A stretch of DNA of 18,258 nucleotides from JAVBSX01 sp051660685 (GTDB lineage: Bacteria > Planctomycetota > Planctomycetia > Pirellulales > Thermoguttaceae), in contig JBOFQB010000049.1 of the NCBI GenBank assembly GCA_051660685.1, positions 1-18,258 of the forward strand, in the 5' to 3' direction. Positions 1 to 6,985 of this stretch are shown one piece after another. The notes below the pieces were generated by a model. That model did no database searches. It worked only from the letters and a program-made list of their open reading frames with translations, and was not told the origin of the DNA. A program made the position numbers and the translations under genes. The stretch's first letter is position 1, and the number at the start of each line of letters is the position of its first letter.

Positions 1-66
1 GAGTATGGCGTTGAGTGTCTTGCGATTACTGAGAGGGGGCGAGCGGTGTTTGCGAGAAGTTTGTGA
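1..66 (+). CDS. 3' end of an unidentified gene (partial)
   Basis: Frame 1 is open from the window edge to a TGA at 64-66 and encodes the 21-residue tail EYGVECLAITERGRAVFARSL. The composition looks coding (mixed charged and hydrophobic residues, ending in an amphipathic stretch), and nothing else explains this interval. I do not recognise the family. The tail is too short to place, and it could be a chance open frame. It ends about 175 bases before mcsA on the same strand. Confidence 0.4.
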   Translation, partial: EYGVECLAITERGRAVFARSL

Positions 67-153
67 AAAAAATTTAGCGGACCCACGTCGAACCGCAAAG
101 CGTTTGGGGTTCAAAAAGTGAAACTTGTTAGCGGACTGATTGTCCTACGCCGC

Positions 154-182
154 TTGCGTTGCGGGGAAACTTAGAGTAGAAT
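154..182 (+). promoter_or_regulatory. candidate sigma70-type promoter for mcsA-mcsB-comM
   Basis: TTGCGT (154-159), a 17-base spacer and TAGAAT (177-182) match the -35/-10 layout: 3/6 and 5/6 to consensus. The predicted transcript start near 189 leaves about 50 bases of leader before mcsA. The rest of 67-240 shows nothing else I can support. No CtsR-like operator or complete CIRCE element is visible. Confidence 0.35.
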
Positions 183-240
183 GAGAGTTCTGTTTGGACC
201 GTTTTCTCCCTCTCCCTCTTACGCCTGAACTGCGTATTAT

Positions 241-753
241 ATGAAATGTCAACAGTGTGATCGACCCGCAACGTTCCACATTACGGAATTGACCGGGGGA
301 AAACCGCAAGAGCTTCACTTGTGTGAGGAGCATGCCCGAGTTTATCTGAACGATTCGACGGAAAGTTCGGAAAACCCCGCTGTTCTTTCCGCTGCTCTTG
401 CTCAGAATGCTTCTCAACTGGCGTTGAATCAGGCGAGCGAGGACCTTCGCGCAATTGACGCGATCACCTGTCCTATTTGTGGAATCACCTTTTTCGACTT
501 TCGTTCGCGCGGTCGTCTCGGTTGTCCCAATGATTATGTTTGTTTTGCTGAACAATTAGAACCGTTGATATTGAACATTCACGGAGCAACTGAACATAAG
601 GGCAAGATTCCCCGACATTTAGGGAAAATGGAGGATCAGCGACTTTCCTTAATACAGTTGCGACGTGAACTGGAAGAGGCGGTTCGGGTTGAAGCATACG
701 AAAAAGCGTCGGAGTTGAGGGATCAGATAAAGGCGATTGAGGATCAAACATGA
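241..753 (+). CDS. mcsA: McsA-like zinc-finger/UVR-domain activator of protein-arginine kinase
   Basis: 170 residues, about the family size. McsA is the partner that binds and activates the protein-arginine kinase McsB in bacterial protein quality control. Visible features are Cys pairs C3/C6 with C28, then C77/C80 with C95 and C101, consistent with two zinc-binding sites. A UVR (UvrB/UvrC-like) helical hairpin follows at about residues 133-168 (QLRRELEEAVRVEAYEKASE). The region between the Cys clusters (about 40-70) is Ala/Ser/Gln-rich and looks like a linker. The ATG at 241 directly precedes the first CxxC, so little protein can be missing. No good Shine-Dalgarno is present. It overlaps mcsB by four bases (ATGA), which indicates translational coupling. 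Confidence is high because of the UVR domain, the Cys pattern and the adjacent kinase. Confidence 0.9.
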   Translation: MKCQQCDRPATFHITELTGGKPQELHLCEEHARVYLNDSTESSENPAVLSAALAQNASQLALNQASEDLRAIDAITCPICGITFFDFRSRGRLGCPNDYVCFAEQLEPLILNIHGATEHKGKIPRHLGKMEDQRLSLIQLRRELEEAVRVEAYEKASELRDQIKAIEDQT

Positions 754-1808
754 TGCAAGTGGACGCATTGTTAACCCAGTTGGGACCCTGGTTGCGAGGT
801 GAAGGGGCGGAATCCGATATTGTGATTTCCAGCCGAATCCGACTTGCCCGCAATCTAAGTGGTTTTCCCTTTCTCGTCCGTTCCAAAGAAGCTGATCGAT
901 TGAGGGTTCAGGAAACGGTTTATGAATTGCTGGAAAATGTTTTTCCTAAAGAAGAGGTCGAATTTGTCGATCTTCGACAAATTGAACCGCTTGACCGTCT
1001 GTTCCTGCTTGAACGACAGTTGATTAGTCGGGAATTGGCCGATTCAGAAGGTCCCCGCGCTGTCTTGATTGATCGTGAGGAACGATTCAGTATTATGATT
1101 AACGAAGAGGATCATCTTCGAATTCAGGCAGTCCGAAGTGGTCTCGAACAACCGCAAGTCTGGAATTTTATCAACGAACTGGATGATCGGATCGAAAGTC
1201 GTCTGCATTACGCTTTTCAGGAAAAATGGGGATACCTGACTGCTTGCCCAACAAATGTGGGAACCGGAATGAGAGCAAGCGTCATGCTGCATCTCCCCGG
1301 TTTGGTTCTCTCCAAAGAAATTGAAAAGGTTTTTCGAGGTCTTCAAAAAGTCAATCTCGCAGTCCGGGGTATGTACGGAGAAGGGTCTCAAGCACATGGT
1401 GATCTGTTCCAAATCAGCAATCAGGTCACTTTAGGGCAAAGTGAAGCGGAACAAATCCAAAAAATTCAGGACATGGTTCCGCAAATCATTGCTTATGAAA
1501 GAGAAGCCCGGGAATTTCTCAATCGGGAAAAACAGGATTATATCGCCGACCGGTTCAGTCGCGCCCTCGGTCTGCTCAGTACAGCCCGAACAATTAGCAG
1601 CGAAGAAACAATGGACCATCTTTCGAGTCTGCGACTTGGGCTGCAAATGGGTTTTCTTGAAGAACCTGATATTCAGACAATCAACGACCTCTTGTTGCAC
1701 ATTCAACCGGCTCATCTTCAAAAATTGGCGGGAAAAACATTGGGGCAGAATGACCGGGATCGGGCTCGCGCTCAATACCTGCACAAAAGATTGGTCGTTT
1801 CATCCTAA
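750..1808 (+). CDS. mcsB: McsB protein-arginine kinase
   Basis: 352 residues, close to the usual length of about 360. McsB is a guanidino-phosphotransferase that phosphorylates arginines in proteins; in Bacillus this marks substrates for ClpCP and inactivates the repressor CtsR. The kinase signature SSRIRLARNLSGFPF lies at about residues 27-41. The catalytic Cys is C166 in YLTACPTNVGTGMRAS, and an acidic NEED segment sits at about 118-121. The C terminus has R336-D337-x-x-R340-A341, matching the RDxxRA pocket by which McsB binds phosphoarginine allosterically. Two adjacent ATGs (750 and 753) are possible starts. The first overlaps the mcsA stop as ATGA and is preferred. No ctsR or clpC is visible in the window, unlike the Firmicute ctsR-mcsA-mcsB-clpC operon. 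Confidence 0.95.
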   Translation: MMQVDALLTQLGPWLRGEGAESDIVISSRIRLARNLSGFPFLVRSKEADRLRVQETVYELLENVFPKEEVEFVDLRQIEPLDRLFLLERQLISRELADSEGPRAVLIDREERFSIMINEEDHLRIQAVRSGLEQPQVWNFINELDDRIESRLHYAFQEKWGYLTACPTNVGTGMRASVMLHLPGLVLSKEIEKVFRGLQKVNLAVRGMYGEGSQAHGDLFQISNQVTLGQSEAEQIQKIQDMVPQIIAYEREAREFLNREKQDYIADRFSRALGLLSTARTISSEETMDHLSSLRLGLQMGFLEEPDIQTINDLLLHIQPAHLQKLAGKTLGQNDRDRARAQYLHKRLVVSS

Positions 1809-1820
1809 CTCTTCTACCTC

Positions 1821-3362
1821 ATGCTCGTTAAATTCCTCACCTTCTCCGTTTTAGGAATCAATGCGGTCCCGGTTGAAGTCGAGGTCGATGTTAGCCCTTT
1901 AGGAGCACCCAAAATAATCTTGGTCGGTCTCCCCGAAACCGTTGTCCGCGAAAGTACACATCGAATAACCCGGGCAATCGAAAATGCAGGGTATAAAAAC
2001 CCTCATCATCCTATTGTCATTAACCTTGCGCCCGCCGATTTGCCGAAACAGGCCGCTTCCTTCGATTTGCCGATGTCGCTCGGTCTTCTTTTGGGAAGTA
2101 AACAGTTCAAACCGAAAGAGATACGGGATCAACAATATGCCGTATTCGGGGAATTAGCTCTTGACGGTTCAACGCGACCGGGAAAAGGAATTCTGCCGAT
2201 TGCCCTTGCTGCAAAAAAACAGGGTTTACGCGGTCTTCTCCTCCCCGCCGAAAATGCACAAGAAGCAGCCCTTGTTGACGGAATTGATGTTATCCCAATC
2301 ACGCATCTTACAGAAGCGGTCAACTTTTTGTCCGGCAAACAGGAAATCATCCCACATCCTCCTCTTGCAGCCGAATTGTTTGAACGATTAAGTGAATATG
2401 ACATTGATTTTGTCGATGTGAAGGGTCAGGAATCGGCAAAACGGGCACTTTGCGTTGCAGCAGCAGGGGGACATAATGCGTTGATGATAGGACCGCCCGG
2501 AACAGGGAAAACGATGCTCGCTAAACGTTTTCGGACAGTTCTGCCCCGACTAACGCTTGATGAAGCACTCGAAACAACACAGGTGTATAGTGTTTTGGGT
2601 TACACCCGACGTGAAACACCGCTTTGTGCAACCCGGCCTTTTCGTGAACCTCATCATACGATTAGTGAAGCCGGACTCGTTGGAGGAGGTTCAAACCCTT
2701 CTCCCGGGGAAATCAGTCTCGCCCATAATGGTGTCCTTTTTCTTGACGAATTGCCGGAATTTAATCGCAGAACCCTTGAAGTTTTGCGACAACCGCTTGA
2801 AAGTGGAACGGTTACAATCGCCCGGGCATCTCAAAGCAGCACGTTTCCCGCTCATTTCATCCTGATCGCCGCTCTGAATCCCTGTCCTTGCGGTTATCGA
2901 AATGATCCCCGGCGTTCCTGTCGCTGTCATCCCCAACAAATTGAACGCTACATCTCAAAATTAAGTGGACCACTTTTGGATCGGATTGACATTCAGGTTG
3001 AGGTTCCCCCGATTGATTATGCGGAATTGGCAACAGCGACGCCGGGAACAAGCAGCTGTGATATTCGAACAGCCGTTTCCAATGCAAGAGCGATTCAGGA
3101 GAAACGTTTTCGCAAAGTAACAACCCGTTGTAATGCCGGGATGTCACATCGTCAGATTGAGGTTTTTTGCCCGATTGATGATTTGGGACATCAGATCATG
3201 AAAACAGCAATGGAAGACTTTCATCTTTCGGCAAGGGCGCATGATAAAATTCTGCGAATTGCCCGAACACTTGCCGATCTGGACGATCTGGAGCAGATCG
3301 GAGCTGCGCATCTTTATGAAGCGATCACTTACAGAACTCTTGACCGCAAACTCTGGAAGTAG
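1821..3362 (+). CDS. comM: YifB/ComM family Mg-chelatase-like AAA+ ATPase
   Basis: 513 residues, full length for the family. ComM is a hexameric branch-migration helicase that helps integrate incoming single-stranded DNA during natural transformation; many YifB homologues are uncharacterised. The N-terminal Lon-protease-like ChlI domain has the typical opening (LGINAVPVEVEVDVSPLG) and VGLPETVVRES. Walker A GPPGTGKT is near residues 224-231 and Walker B GVLFLDELPEF near 304-314. A Cys-rich NPCPCGYRNDPRRSCRC segment follows near 353-369, and the LLDRIDIQVEVP sensor/arginine-finger region near 384-395. The C-terminal Mg-chelatase helical domain ends at DRKLWK. It starts 12 bases after mcsB, so the three genes probably share a transcript. 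The ATG at 1821 fits the family N terminus, although no Shine-Dalgarno is visible. Confidence 0.93.
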   Translation: MLVKFLTFSVLGINAVPVEVEVDVSPLGAPKIILVGLPETVVRESTHRITRAIENAGYKNPHHPIVINLAPADLPKQAASFDLPMSLGLLLGSKQFKPKEIRDQQYAVFGELALDGSTRPGKGILPIALAAKKQGLRGLLLPAENAQEAALVDGIDVIPITHLTEAVNFLSGKQEIIPHPPLAAELFERLSEYDIDFVDVKGQESAKRALCVAAAGGHNALMIGPPGTGKTMLAKRFRTVLPRLTLDEALETTQVYSVLGYTRRETPLCATRPFREPHHTISEAGLVGGGSNPSPGEISLAHNGVLFLDELPEFNRRTLEVLRQPLESGTVTIARASQSSTFPAHFILIAALNPCPCGYRNDPRRSCRCHPQQIERYISKLSGPLLDRIDIQVEVPPIDYAELATATPGTSSCDIRTAVSNARAIQEKRFRKVTTRCNAGMSHRQIEVFCPIDDLGHQIMKTAMEDFHLSARAHDKILRIARTLADLDDLEQIGAAHLYEAITYRTLDRKLWK

Positions 3363-3430
3363 TCACCTACAAGAGAAAAAGTCTCTTCCGTTGATCCGCG
3401 CACAACATACGGCTTGCAATTTGATAAACC

Positions 3431-3679
3431 TTACCTGCTGTCCAAATAAAGTGTATCAGGGCAAAGGTCATGTCCGTGGGGCCAAACAATGGTGCCGATG
3501 TCGCAACGAACTTGTGAAAAATAATCCCAATCGGCAAGCTCGCGAAAACGTGGACTTATTTCGAGATACGGATTCATATCAAACAGCTTCTGTTCGCCGT
3601 TTTCAAACGTAAGCGAAAGCGTAAAATCACGGTTTGGAAAAACAGCAACAACTTCAGGGCTTATTTCTGTACTCAGCAT
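3431..3679 (-). CDS. DUF2442 domain protein
   Basis: 82 residues, the typical size of DUF2442 proteins. Recognised from FDMNPYLE followed by FRELAD, FSQVRCDIGTIVWPHGHDLCPDTLY, which is the hallmark end of the family. The function is unknown; family members often lie in accessory regions, sometimes beside DUF4160 genes, but none is seen here. The ATG at 3677-3679 is supported by a clear ribosome binding site, AGGAGA at 3685-3690 on the minus strand, five bases upstream. It lies 54 bases downstream of fliN on the same strand, so it could be read with the flagellar genes, and it converges with comM. The 68-base gap to comM holds only a weak 6-bp AAGAGA/TCTCTT hairpin without a T-run. Confidence 0.85.
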   Translation of the reverse strand: MLSTEISPEVVAVFPNRDFTLSLTFENGEQKLFDMNPYLEISPRFRELADWDYFSQVRCDIGTIVWPHGHDLCPDTLYLDSR

Positions 3680-3733
3680 AAGCGTCTCCTATCGTAAAGG
3701 ATCATCGTCCCGCAGTTTTCAGACACTTATTTC

Positions 3734-4777
3734 TTATTCCAACGGAATTGCTCCTGCGAGGAGTTCGCCAATTCGCACACAAAAATTTTCGTTCATCACG
3801 AGAATTTCTCCGCGTGCTAAAAGCCGACCGTTGACGTAAACATCAACGGCTTCTCCCGCCATTTTATCGAGAGGAACAACAGCCCCTTTACGGAGTTTGA
3901 GGACATCTTCGAGATACATGTTGGTCCGGCCCAACTCGATTTTGATGTCCAGTTCGACTTCGCTGATTTGATCGAGTGTTGCATGTTCAGCGTTTGGAAC
4001 GGAACCGCCAAACTCGGGGAACTGGAATTCGACGACTTCTGTCGGCAAATCCATTTTGTTGGTCGAAATGGACTCCAACGCTTCTTCAGCACGTCGGAGC
4101 AAATAGTCGATGTCACCTTGTGGAACCCCCGCTTCGTCGGCAGAAACTGTCGTTGGAACAGCAAGACGTTCAAGTGGAACATTGCCCGCTCGTGATTGGT
4201 TTAATTGTGGAGAAGCCGATTGAGGAACCGAAGTTGTTGGAGATTGCAAAGGAGCAGACCAAGCGGGCGGAACAGATGCGGGACTGTTTCCTAGACCTTG
4301 TGCAAAACCGGAATGAGTCTGCGGATTTTGGGTATTCAGCGAACTCTGCGTCCCTTGCGTATTTTGATTTGCATTGGTAAACGAACTAAGCGGGGCAAAA
4401 GAAGGTGAAGAAGGGGTTGCGCCCGCACCTTGTTGCGCAGGAGAGGTAAAACCGGATTTAGGAGGAGTCGTTGGTTGCTGAATCGGAGCCGGATCATGTG
4501 TTGTTGCTCCCAAACCTCTTAAGAGACTTTCGATTTCATCTTGAGCTAATGCACCTGCATCAGGTTCGGGTTCGGATTCTTTTGGGGCGGAAGAAGAGGG
4601 GGGAGTTCCGCTTGCTCCTGTAAGACCGCTCAAGAGAGCATCGAGACTGGACTGATCGAGCATGTTACTCTCATGTTCAGCCGGAGTTGGCGGGGTTGGC
4701 GCAGACGAACTTCCCGCTCCTCCTCCTGAGAGAAGACGCTCGATCTCATTTTGATCCAATAAATTGTCGTCCGACAT
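3734..4777 (-). CDS. fliN: FliN-type flagellar motor switch protein with an extended N terminus carrying FliM-like CheY-docking motifs
   Basis: 347 residues from the ATG at 4777. FliN forms the bottom of the flagellar C-ring. The SpoA (surface presentation of antigens) domain is at about residues 265-345 (VELDIKIELGRTNMYLEDVLKLRKGAVVPLD...VNENFCVRIGELL-like pattern). FliN proteins are usually 90-140 residues; this one adds about 260. The extension is Pro/Ser/Thr/Gln-rich (about 55-75 and 91-205) and contains LDQNEIERLLSG (7-18), LDQSSLDALLSG (40-51), LAQDEIESLLRG (77-88) and PQGDIDYLLRR (219-229). These resemble the FliM/FliY N-terminal peptide LSQ-EIDALL that binds phospho-CheY. A TTG 18 bases upstream also opens the frame, but GGAAGGGA at 4783-4790 supports 4777. 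It follows fliL by 24 bases. No FliM is in the window. Confidence 0.88.
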   Translation of the reverse strand: MSDDNLLDQNEIERLLSGGGAGSSSAPTPPTPAEHESNMLDQSSLDALLSGLTGASGTPPSSSAPKESEPEPDAGALAQDEIESLLRGLGATTHDPAPIQQPTTPPKSGFTSPAQQGAGATPSSPSFAPLSSFTNANQNTQGTQSSLNTQNPQTHSGFAQGLGNSPASVPPAWSAPLQSPTTSVPQSASPQLNQSRAGNVPLERLAVPTTVSADEAGVPQGDIDYLLRRAEEALESISTNKMDLPTEVVEFQFPEFGGSVPNAEHATLDQISEVELDIKIELGRTNMYLEDVLKLRKGAVVPLDKMAGEAVDVYVNGRLLARGEILVMNENFCVRIGELLAGAIPLE

Positions 4778-4801
4778 GAGAATCCCTTCCAACAATTTTT
4801 C

Positions 4802-5395
4802 CTATTGTGACGCAACGACAGAAAAATCGGTGTAAAAAACTGATTTGACGATAGGGGCCCCCAAAAGTTCATTGACTTTTTTCAAAATTTTATTCAAAAT
4901 GACGGTCCCCTTAGGGTCATTAAAGTCAGCAAGCGAGGAACTGCGTAAGATGACGTTGATTTCATACCGAATTGCGTTTTTCTCCGCTTCATACCGTTTG
5001 TTAAACTCCCGATCATCCGGTTTGTCATATTTCAAGACGAATTTGGCCCGAACCAAAACGGTTGCACTTCGGTCTTGCGAAGTCACCTCGCAGGAAAACG
5101 GCGGATCAGGAAGAGGAAATTCAATCTGATCGACCGGTTTAATGGTGTCTTTTGACGATTTAGCATCCATGTCCGGCTGAATCGTCAGATCAGGGTTGAG
5201 TATTTTCTGTTGACTCTCCAGAACCTGCTCGGCTGTTTGTTTGGGACTGGGCAACATGTAAAAGCCGAGAATGACTTCAAGCAGGATCACAGCAACGACA
5301 ACCCCGATTATCAACATTCGGGATCGGTTGCCGACCGGTTGTACCGTCTGCTGTACATCATCATCGTCAAATTGGTCTTTTGCAGCAGGTGCCAT
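4802..5395 (-). CDS. fliL: FliL-like flagellar basal body-associated protein
   Basis: 197 residues. FliL surrounds or supports the stator units of the flagellar motor in the inner membrane. Layout: a short cytoplasmic N terminus with an acidic DDDD run, one membrane segment at about residues 27-47 (MLIIGVVVAVILLEVILGFY), a linker, then the periplasmic domain. The C-terminal pattern ILRSSSLADFNDPKGTVILNKILKKVNELLG...VKSVFYTDFSVV matches the family ending (helices, then a YFTDFVVQ-like strand). The ATG at 5395 has only a weak GGA upstream. A TATAAT on the minus strand at 5484-5489 is a likely -10. It is the first gene of a fliL-fliN unit; its 5' leader contains a direct repeat (5445-5474). Confidence 0.85.
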   Translation of the reverse strand: MAPAAKDQFDDDDVQQTVQPVGNRSRMLIIGVVVAVILLEVILGFYMLPSPKQTAEQVLESQQKILNPDLTIQPDMDAKSSKDTIKPVDQIEFPLPDPPFSCEVTSQDRSATVLVRAKFVLKYDKPDDREFNKRYEAEKNAIRYEINVILRSSSLADFNDPKGTVILNKILKKVNELLGAPIVKSVFYTDFSVVASQ

Positions 5396-5444
5396 ATCGT
5401 CATTTCCAGTTTGCAGACAAATTCGTTTCTATTCCCTAACAACG

Positions 5445-5474
5445 ACATGTCGGACCGTCAAATCACACGTCGGA
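5445..5474. promoter_or_regulatory. direct repeat ACAYGTCGGA with 20-base period in the fliL leader
   Basis: ACATGTCGGA at 5445-5454 and ACACGTCGGA at 5465-5474 match at 9 of 10 bases and begin exactly 20 bases apart, about two helical turns. The first copy overlaps the perfect palindrome CGACATGTCG (5443-5452). They lie between the TATAAT at 5484-5489 (minus strand) and the fliL start, just downstream of the predicted transcript start. This is a position typical of a repressor operator, though no regulator is identified. Confidence 0.4.
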
Positions 5475-5483
5475 ACACTCCGT

Positions 5484-5489
5484 ATTATA
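5484..5489 (-). promoter_or_regulatory. candidate -10 (TATAAT) for fliL-fliN
   Basis: A perfect TATAAT hexamer on the minus strand, about 90 bases upstream of the fliL ATG. The hexamer 17 bases further upstream (TTCCCT, 5507-5512) is a poor -35, so an activator or a different sigma factor may be involved. Confidence 0.4.
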
Positions 5490-5830
5490 GGTTGTCTTGC
5501 GCGAAAAGGGAACGGGAAAATCAAAAAATCCGTCCTTCTCTGAAATAACGGCAAAAAATTTTCTCGAATCGAGTTTTTTGTTTAAAAAAGGGATTATGAC
5601 TATTGTAGGGGATTGACCCTTTTCGCCCCAATTTTCGTTAGAGTCGAAAAAATCGGAATTCTTGGAAGAATCGTTTCATTGTAAGGTCACAAACATCCGA
5701 AAAATGGAGTAAGAATCATTTCCGATAGGATCGGAGTATTCAGTACAGGCAGTTCCTTTTCCCAAATCAGGCAATTTGGCCGACCGGGGGATTTAGGAAA
5801 GATACACATTGCCCTATGAAATCACCAAGT

Positions 5831-5847
5831 TGTCCTTTGTTAGGACA
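5831..5847. promoter_or_regulatory. perfect dyad TGTCCT-N5-AGGACA upstream of the secreted protein gene
   Basis: Six-base arms TGTCCT (5831-5836) and AGGACA (5842-5847) are separated by TTGTT. The dyad ends 30 bases before the ATG at 5878 and 16 bases before its Shine-Dalgarno. No T-run follows, so it is not an intrinsic terminator. It could be an operator or an mRNA hairpin controlling translation. Confidence 0.35.
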
Positions 5848-5877
5848 CAGTAGAAAGTAGAAAAAGGAGAAAACGTC

Positions 5878-6900
5878 ATGCGACAGGTCCTGGTATTATC
5901 CCTGACCGCTTGCCTCATTGCCGGTTCGGTATGGAGTGTCAAAGCGGACAATCAAGAGTCGGCAAACCGGATTGCGGCCAGTTTGAGTCAGCAATTTCCC
6001 AATCGTGATTTTGTGGTCGTTTACAATGACGGAACCGTCATACTTCAGGGTGTCGCCGGTTCTGCATTGGAGATGCAAAAAGCGTTGCAAACCGTTTCAC
6101 GTCAGGAAGGGGTGAAATTGGTTGAAAACAAAATGACGATTGCAACACCGAGTACCTCTCTTCAACCGGTTGCTCCCCAACCGAACAATGCTGTGATTCC
6201 AGCTGGAATTTTTGAGAAGAGTGGAACCCAACAACCCACATTTGTGTCCTACAATGCGGAAATGACAGCCGGGAACGAGCATTTGACACCTCCTATTTCG
6301 CCAGTTTTGGCCAATCAATCGGCGAATCCGACGAGTTCGAAGTTGGTTTCGACCCAACCTGCACCTGCTCAACTGCCCAAAATGAATTCTCGTCCCGCCA
6401 AATTAGCACCTGTCAGCACCGCGCAAGTTCATTCGGCTCAGAAACAGGGAAAAATCAGCCCCGTTGGAATGCAAAGCAATTACGGCAGTCAGATCATGCC
6501 CGGTCAGGTCATTTACGAAGAAGTTGTTGTCGACGGAACTCAAGTGCCGTATAACATGTCCGCACAACAAGGGCAGGTTCCTTCTGGGGCTTATGCTCGC
6601 GGTCCTCGTGATTACTCTTATCAACAGCAACAGGGAACGCAGATGTGCGGACAACCGAATCTGCCCCCTTATGCTTGGCCGAGTTATGCGGCACATCCCA
6701 ATTATGCTCAAGTGACATACCCGAAAAAGTATCAACCGGGATGTTGGCCCGCAATCGGCCCGTTCTATCCTTATCCCCAACCGCCTATGGAATGGAGAAA
6801 AGTGACGTTAGAATGGCATGATGGTTCATGGTGGATGGACTTTGACGACGGTTCGTGCAAAGGTCCCTTCTCCCCGCTTTTCCGCGAACGACGACACTAG
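5878..6900 (+). CDS. secreted protein with BON-like N-terminal domain and Trp-rich C-terminal module
   Basis: 340 residues. A signal peptide is clear at residues 1-23 (MRQVLVLSLTACLIAGSVWS, then VKA before DNQ). Residues 24-88 look like a small BON-type fold: a helix (SANRIAASLSQQF), strands DFVVVYNDGTVILQGVAG, a helix (EMQKALQTVSRQ), then VKLVENKMTI. BON domains are usually periplasmic or outer-membrane-associated lipid-binding modules, but the assignment here is tentative. Residues 90-300 are Pro/Gln/Ser/Tyr-rich low complexity. The end has a compact WRKVTLEWHDGSWWMDFDDG segment (about 309-330), which I associate loosely with planctomycete secreted proteins. The start is fixed by AAGGAG at 5864-5869, eight bases before the ATG. 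It is a single-gene unit ended by a terminator at 6986-7043. The function is unknown. Confidence 0.75.
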   Translation: MRQVLVLSLTACLIAGSVWSVKADNQESANRIAASLSQQFPNRDFVVVYNDGTVILQGVAGSALEMQKALQTVSRQEGVKLVENKMTIATPSTSLQPVAPQPNNAVIPAGIFEKSGTQQPTFVSYNAEMTAGNEHLTPPISPVLANQSANPTSSKLVSTQPAPAQLPKMNSRPAKLAPVSTAQVHSAQKQGKISPVGMQSNYGSQIMPGQVIYEEVVVDGTQVPYNMSAQQGQVPSGAYARGPRDYSYQQQQGTQMCGQPNLPPYAWPSYAAHPNYAQVTYPKKYQPGCWPAIGPFYPYPQPPMEWRKVTLEWHDGSWWMDFDDGSCKGPFSPLFRERRH

Positions 6901-6906
6901 AAGATA

Positions 6907-6940
6907 GGGTATAGGGGTTGGGGGATAGGGAAGAGAGGGG
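6907..6940 (+). repeat. G-quadruplex-forming purine tract in the 3' region of the secreted protein gene
   Basis: Five G-runs (3, 4, 5, 3 and 4 G) are separated by loops of 4, 2, 3 and 6 bases, beginning six bases after the stop codon. It resembles, in inverted orientation, the C-rich tract just upstream of the gene at 11211: both contain GGTTGGGG, R, ATAGGG and GGAAGAGAG-like segments. Confidence 0.6.
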
Positions 6941-6985
6941 AAGAAAGTAACAGCGTCTCGCTTTTTTCAGAAGGTGGAAGTGAAG

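Larger units (their letters stand above)
5396..5877. other. divergent intergenic region between fliL and the secreted BON-like gene
   Basis: 482 bases with no supported gene. It contains the fliL leader with a direct repeat (5445-5474) and a TATAAT for the minus strand (5484-5489). There is also a small CTCG/CGAG hairpin with a T-run (5563-5579) and several perfect dyads: ATTCTT-GG-AAGAAT (5658-5671), CCGAT-AGG-ATCGG (5722-5734) and TGTCCT-TTGTT-AGGACA (5831-5847). A TTGACC at 5615-5620 could be a plus-strand -35, but no convincing -10 follows. Open frames here (5210-5548 and 5271-5543) run antisense into fliL and look spurious. Confidence 0.6.

Noticed and set aside
121..132. AAACTTGTTAGC, also found at 12740-12751, both upstream of promoters
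   Set aside because: About twenty 12-base matches are expected by chance in a window of this size counting both strands; the spacing to the promoters differs.
3371..3387. AAGAGA-AAAAG-TCTCTT hairpin between comM and the DUF2442 gene
   Set aside because: A six-base A/T-leaning stem without a T-run on either strand is too weak to call a terminator.
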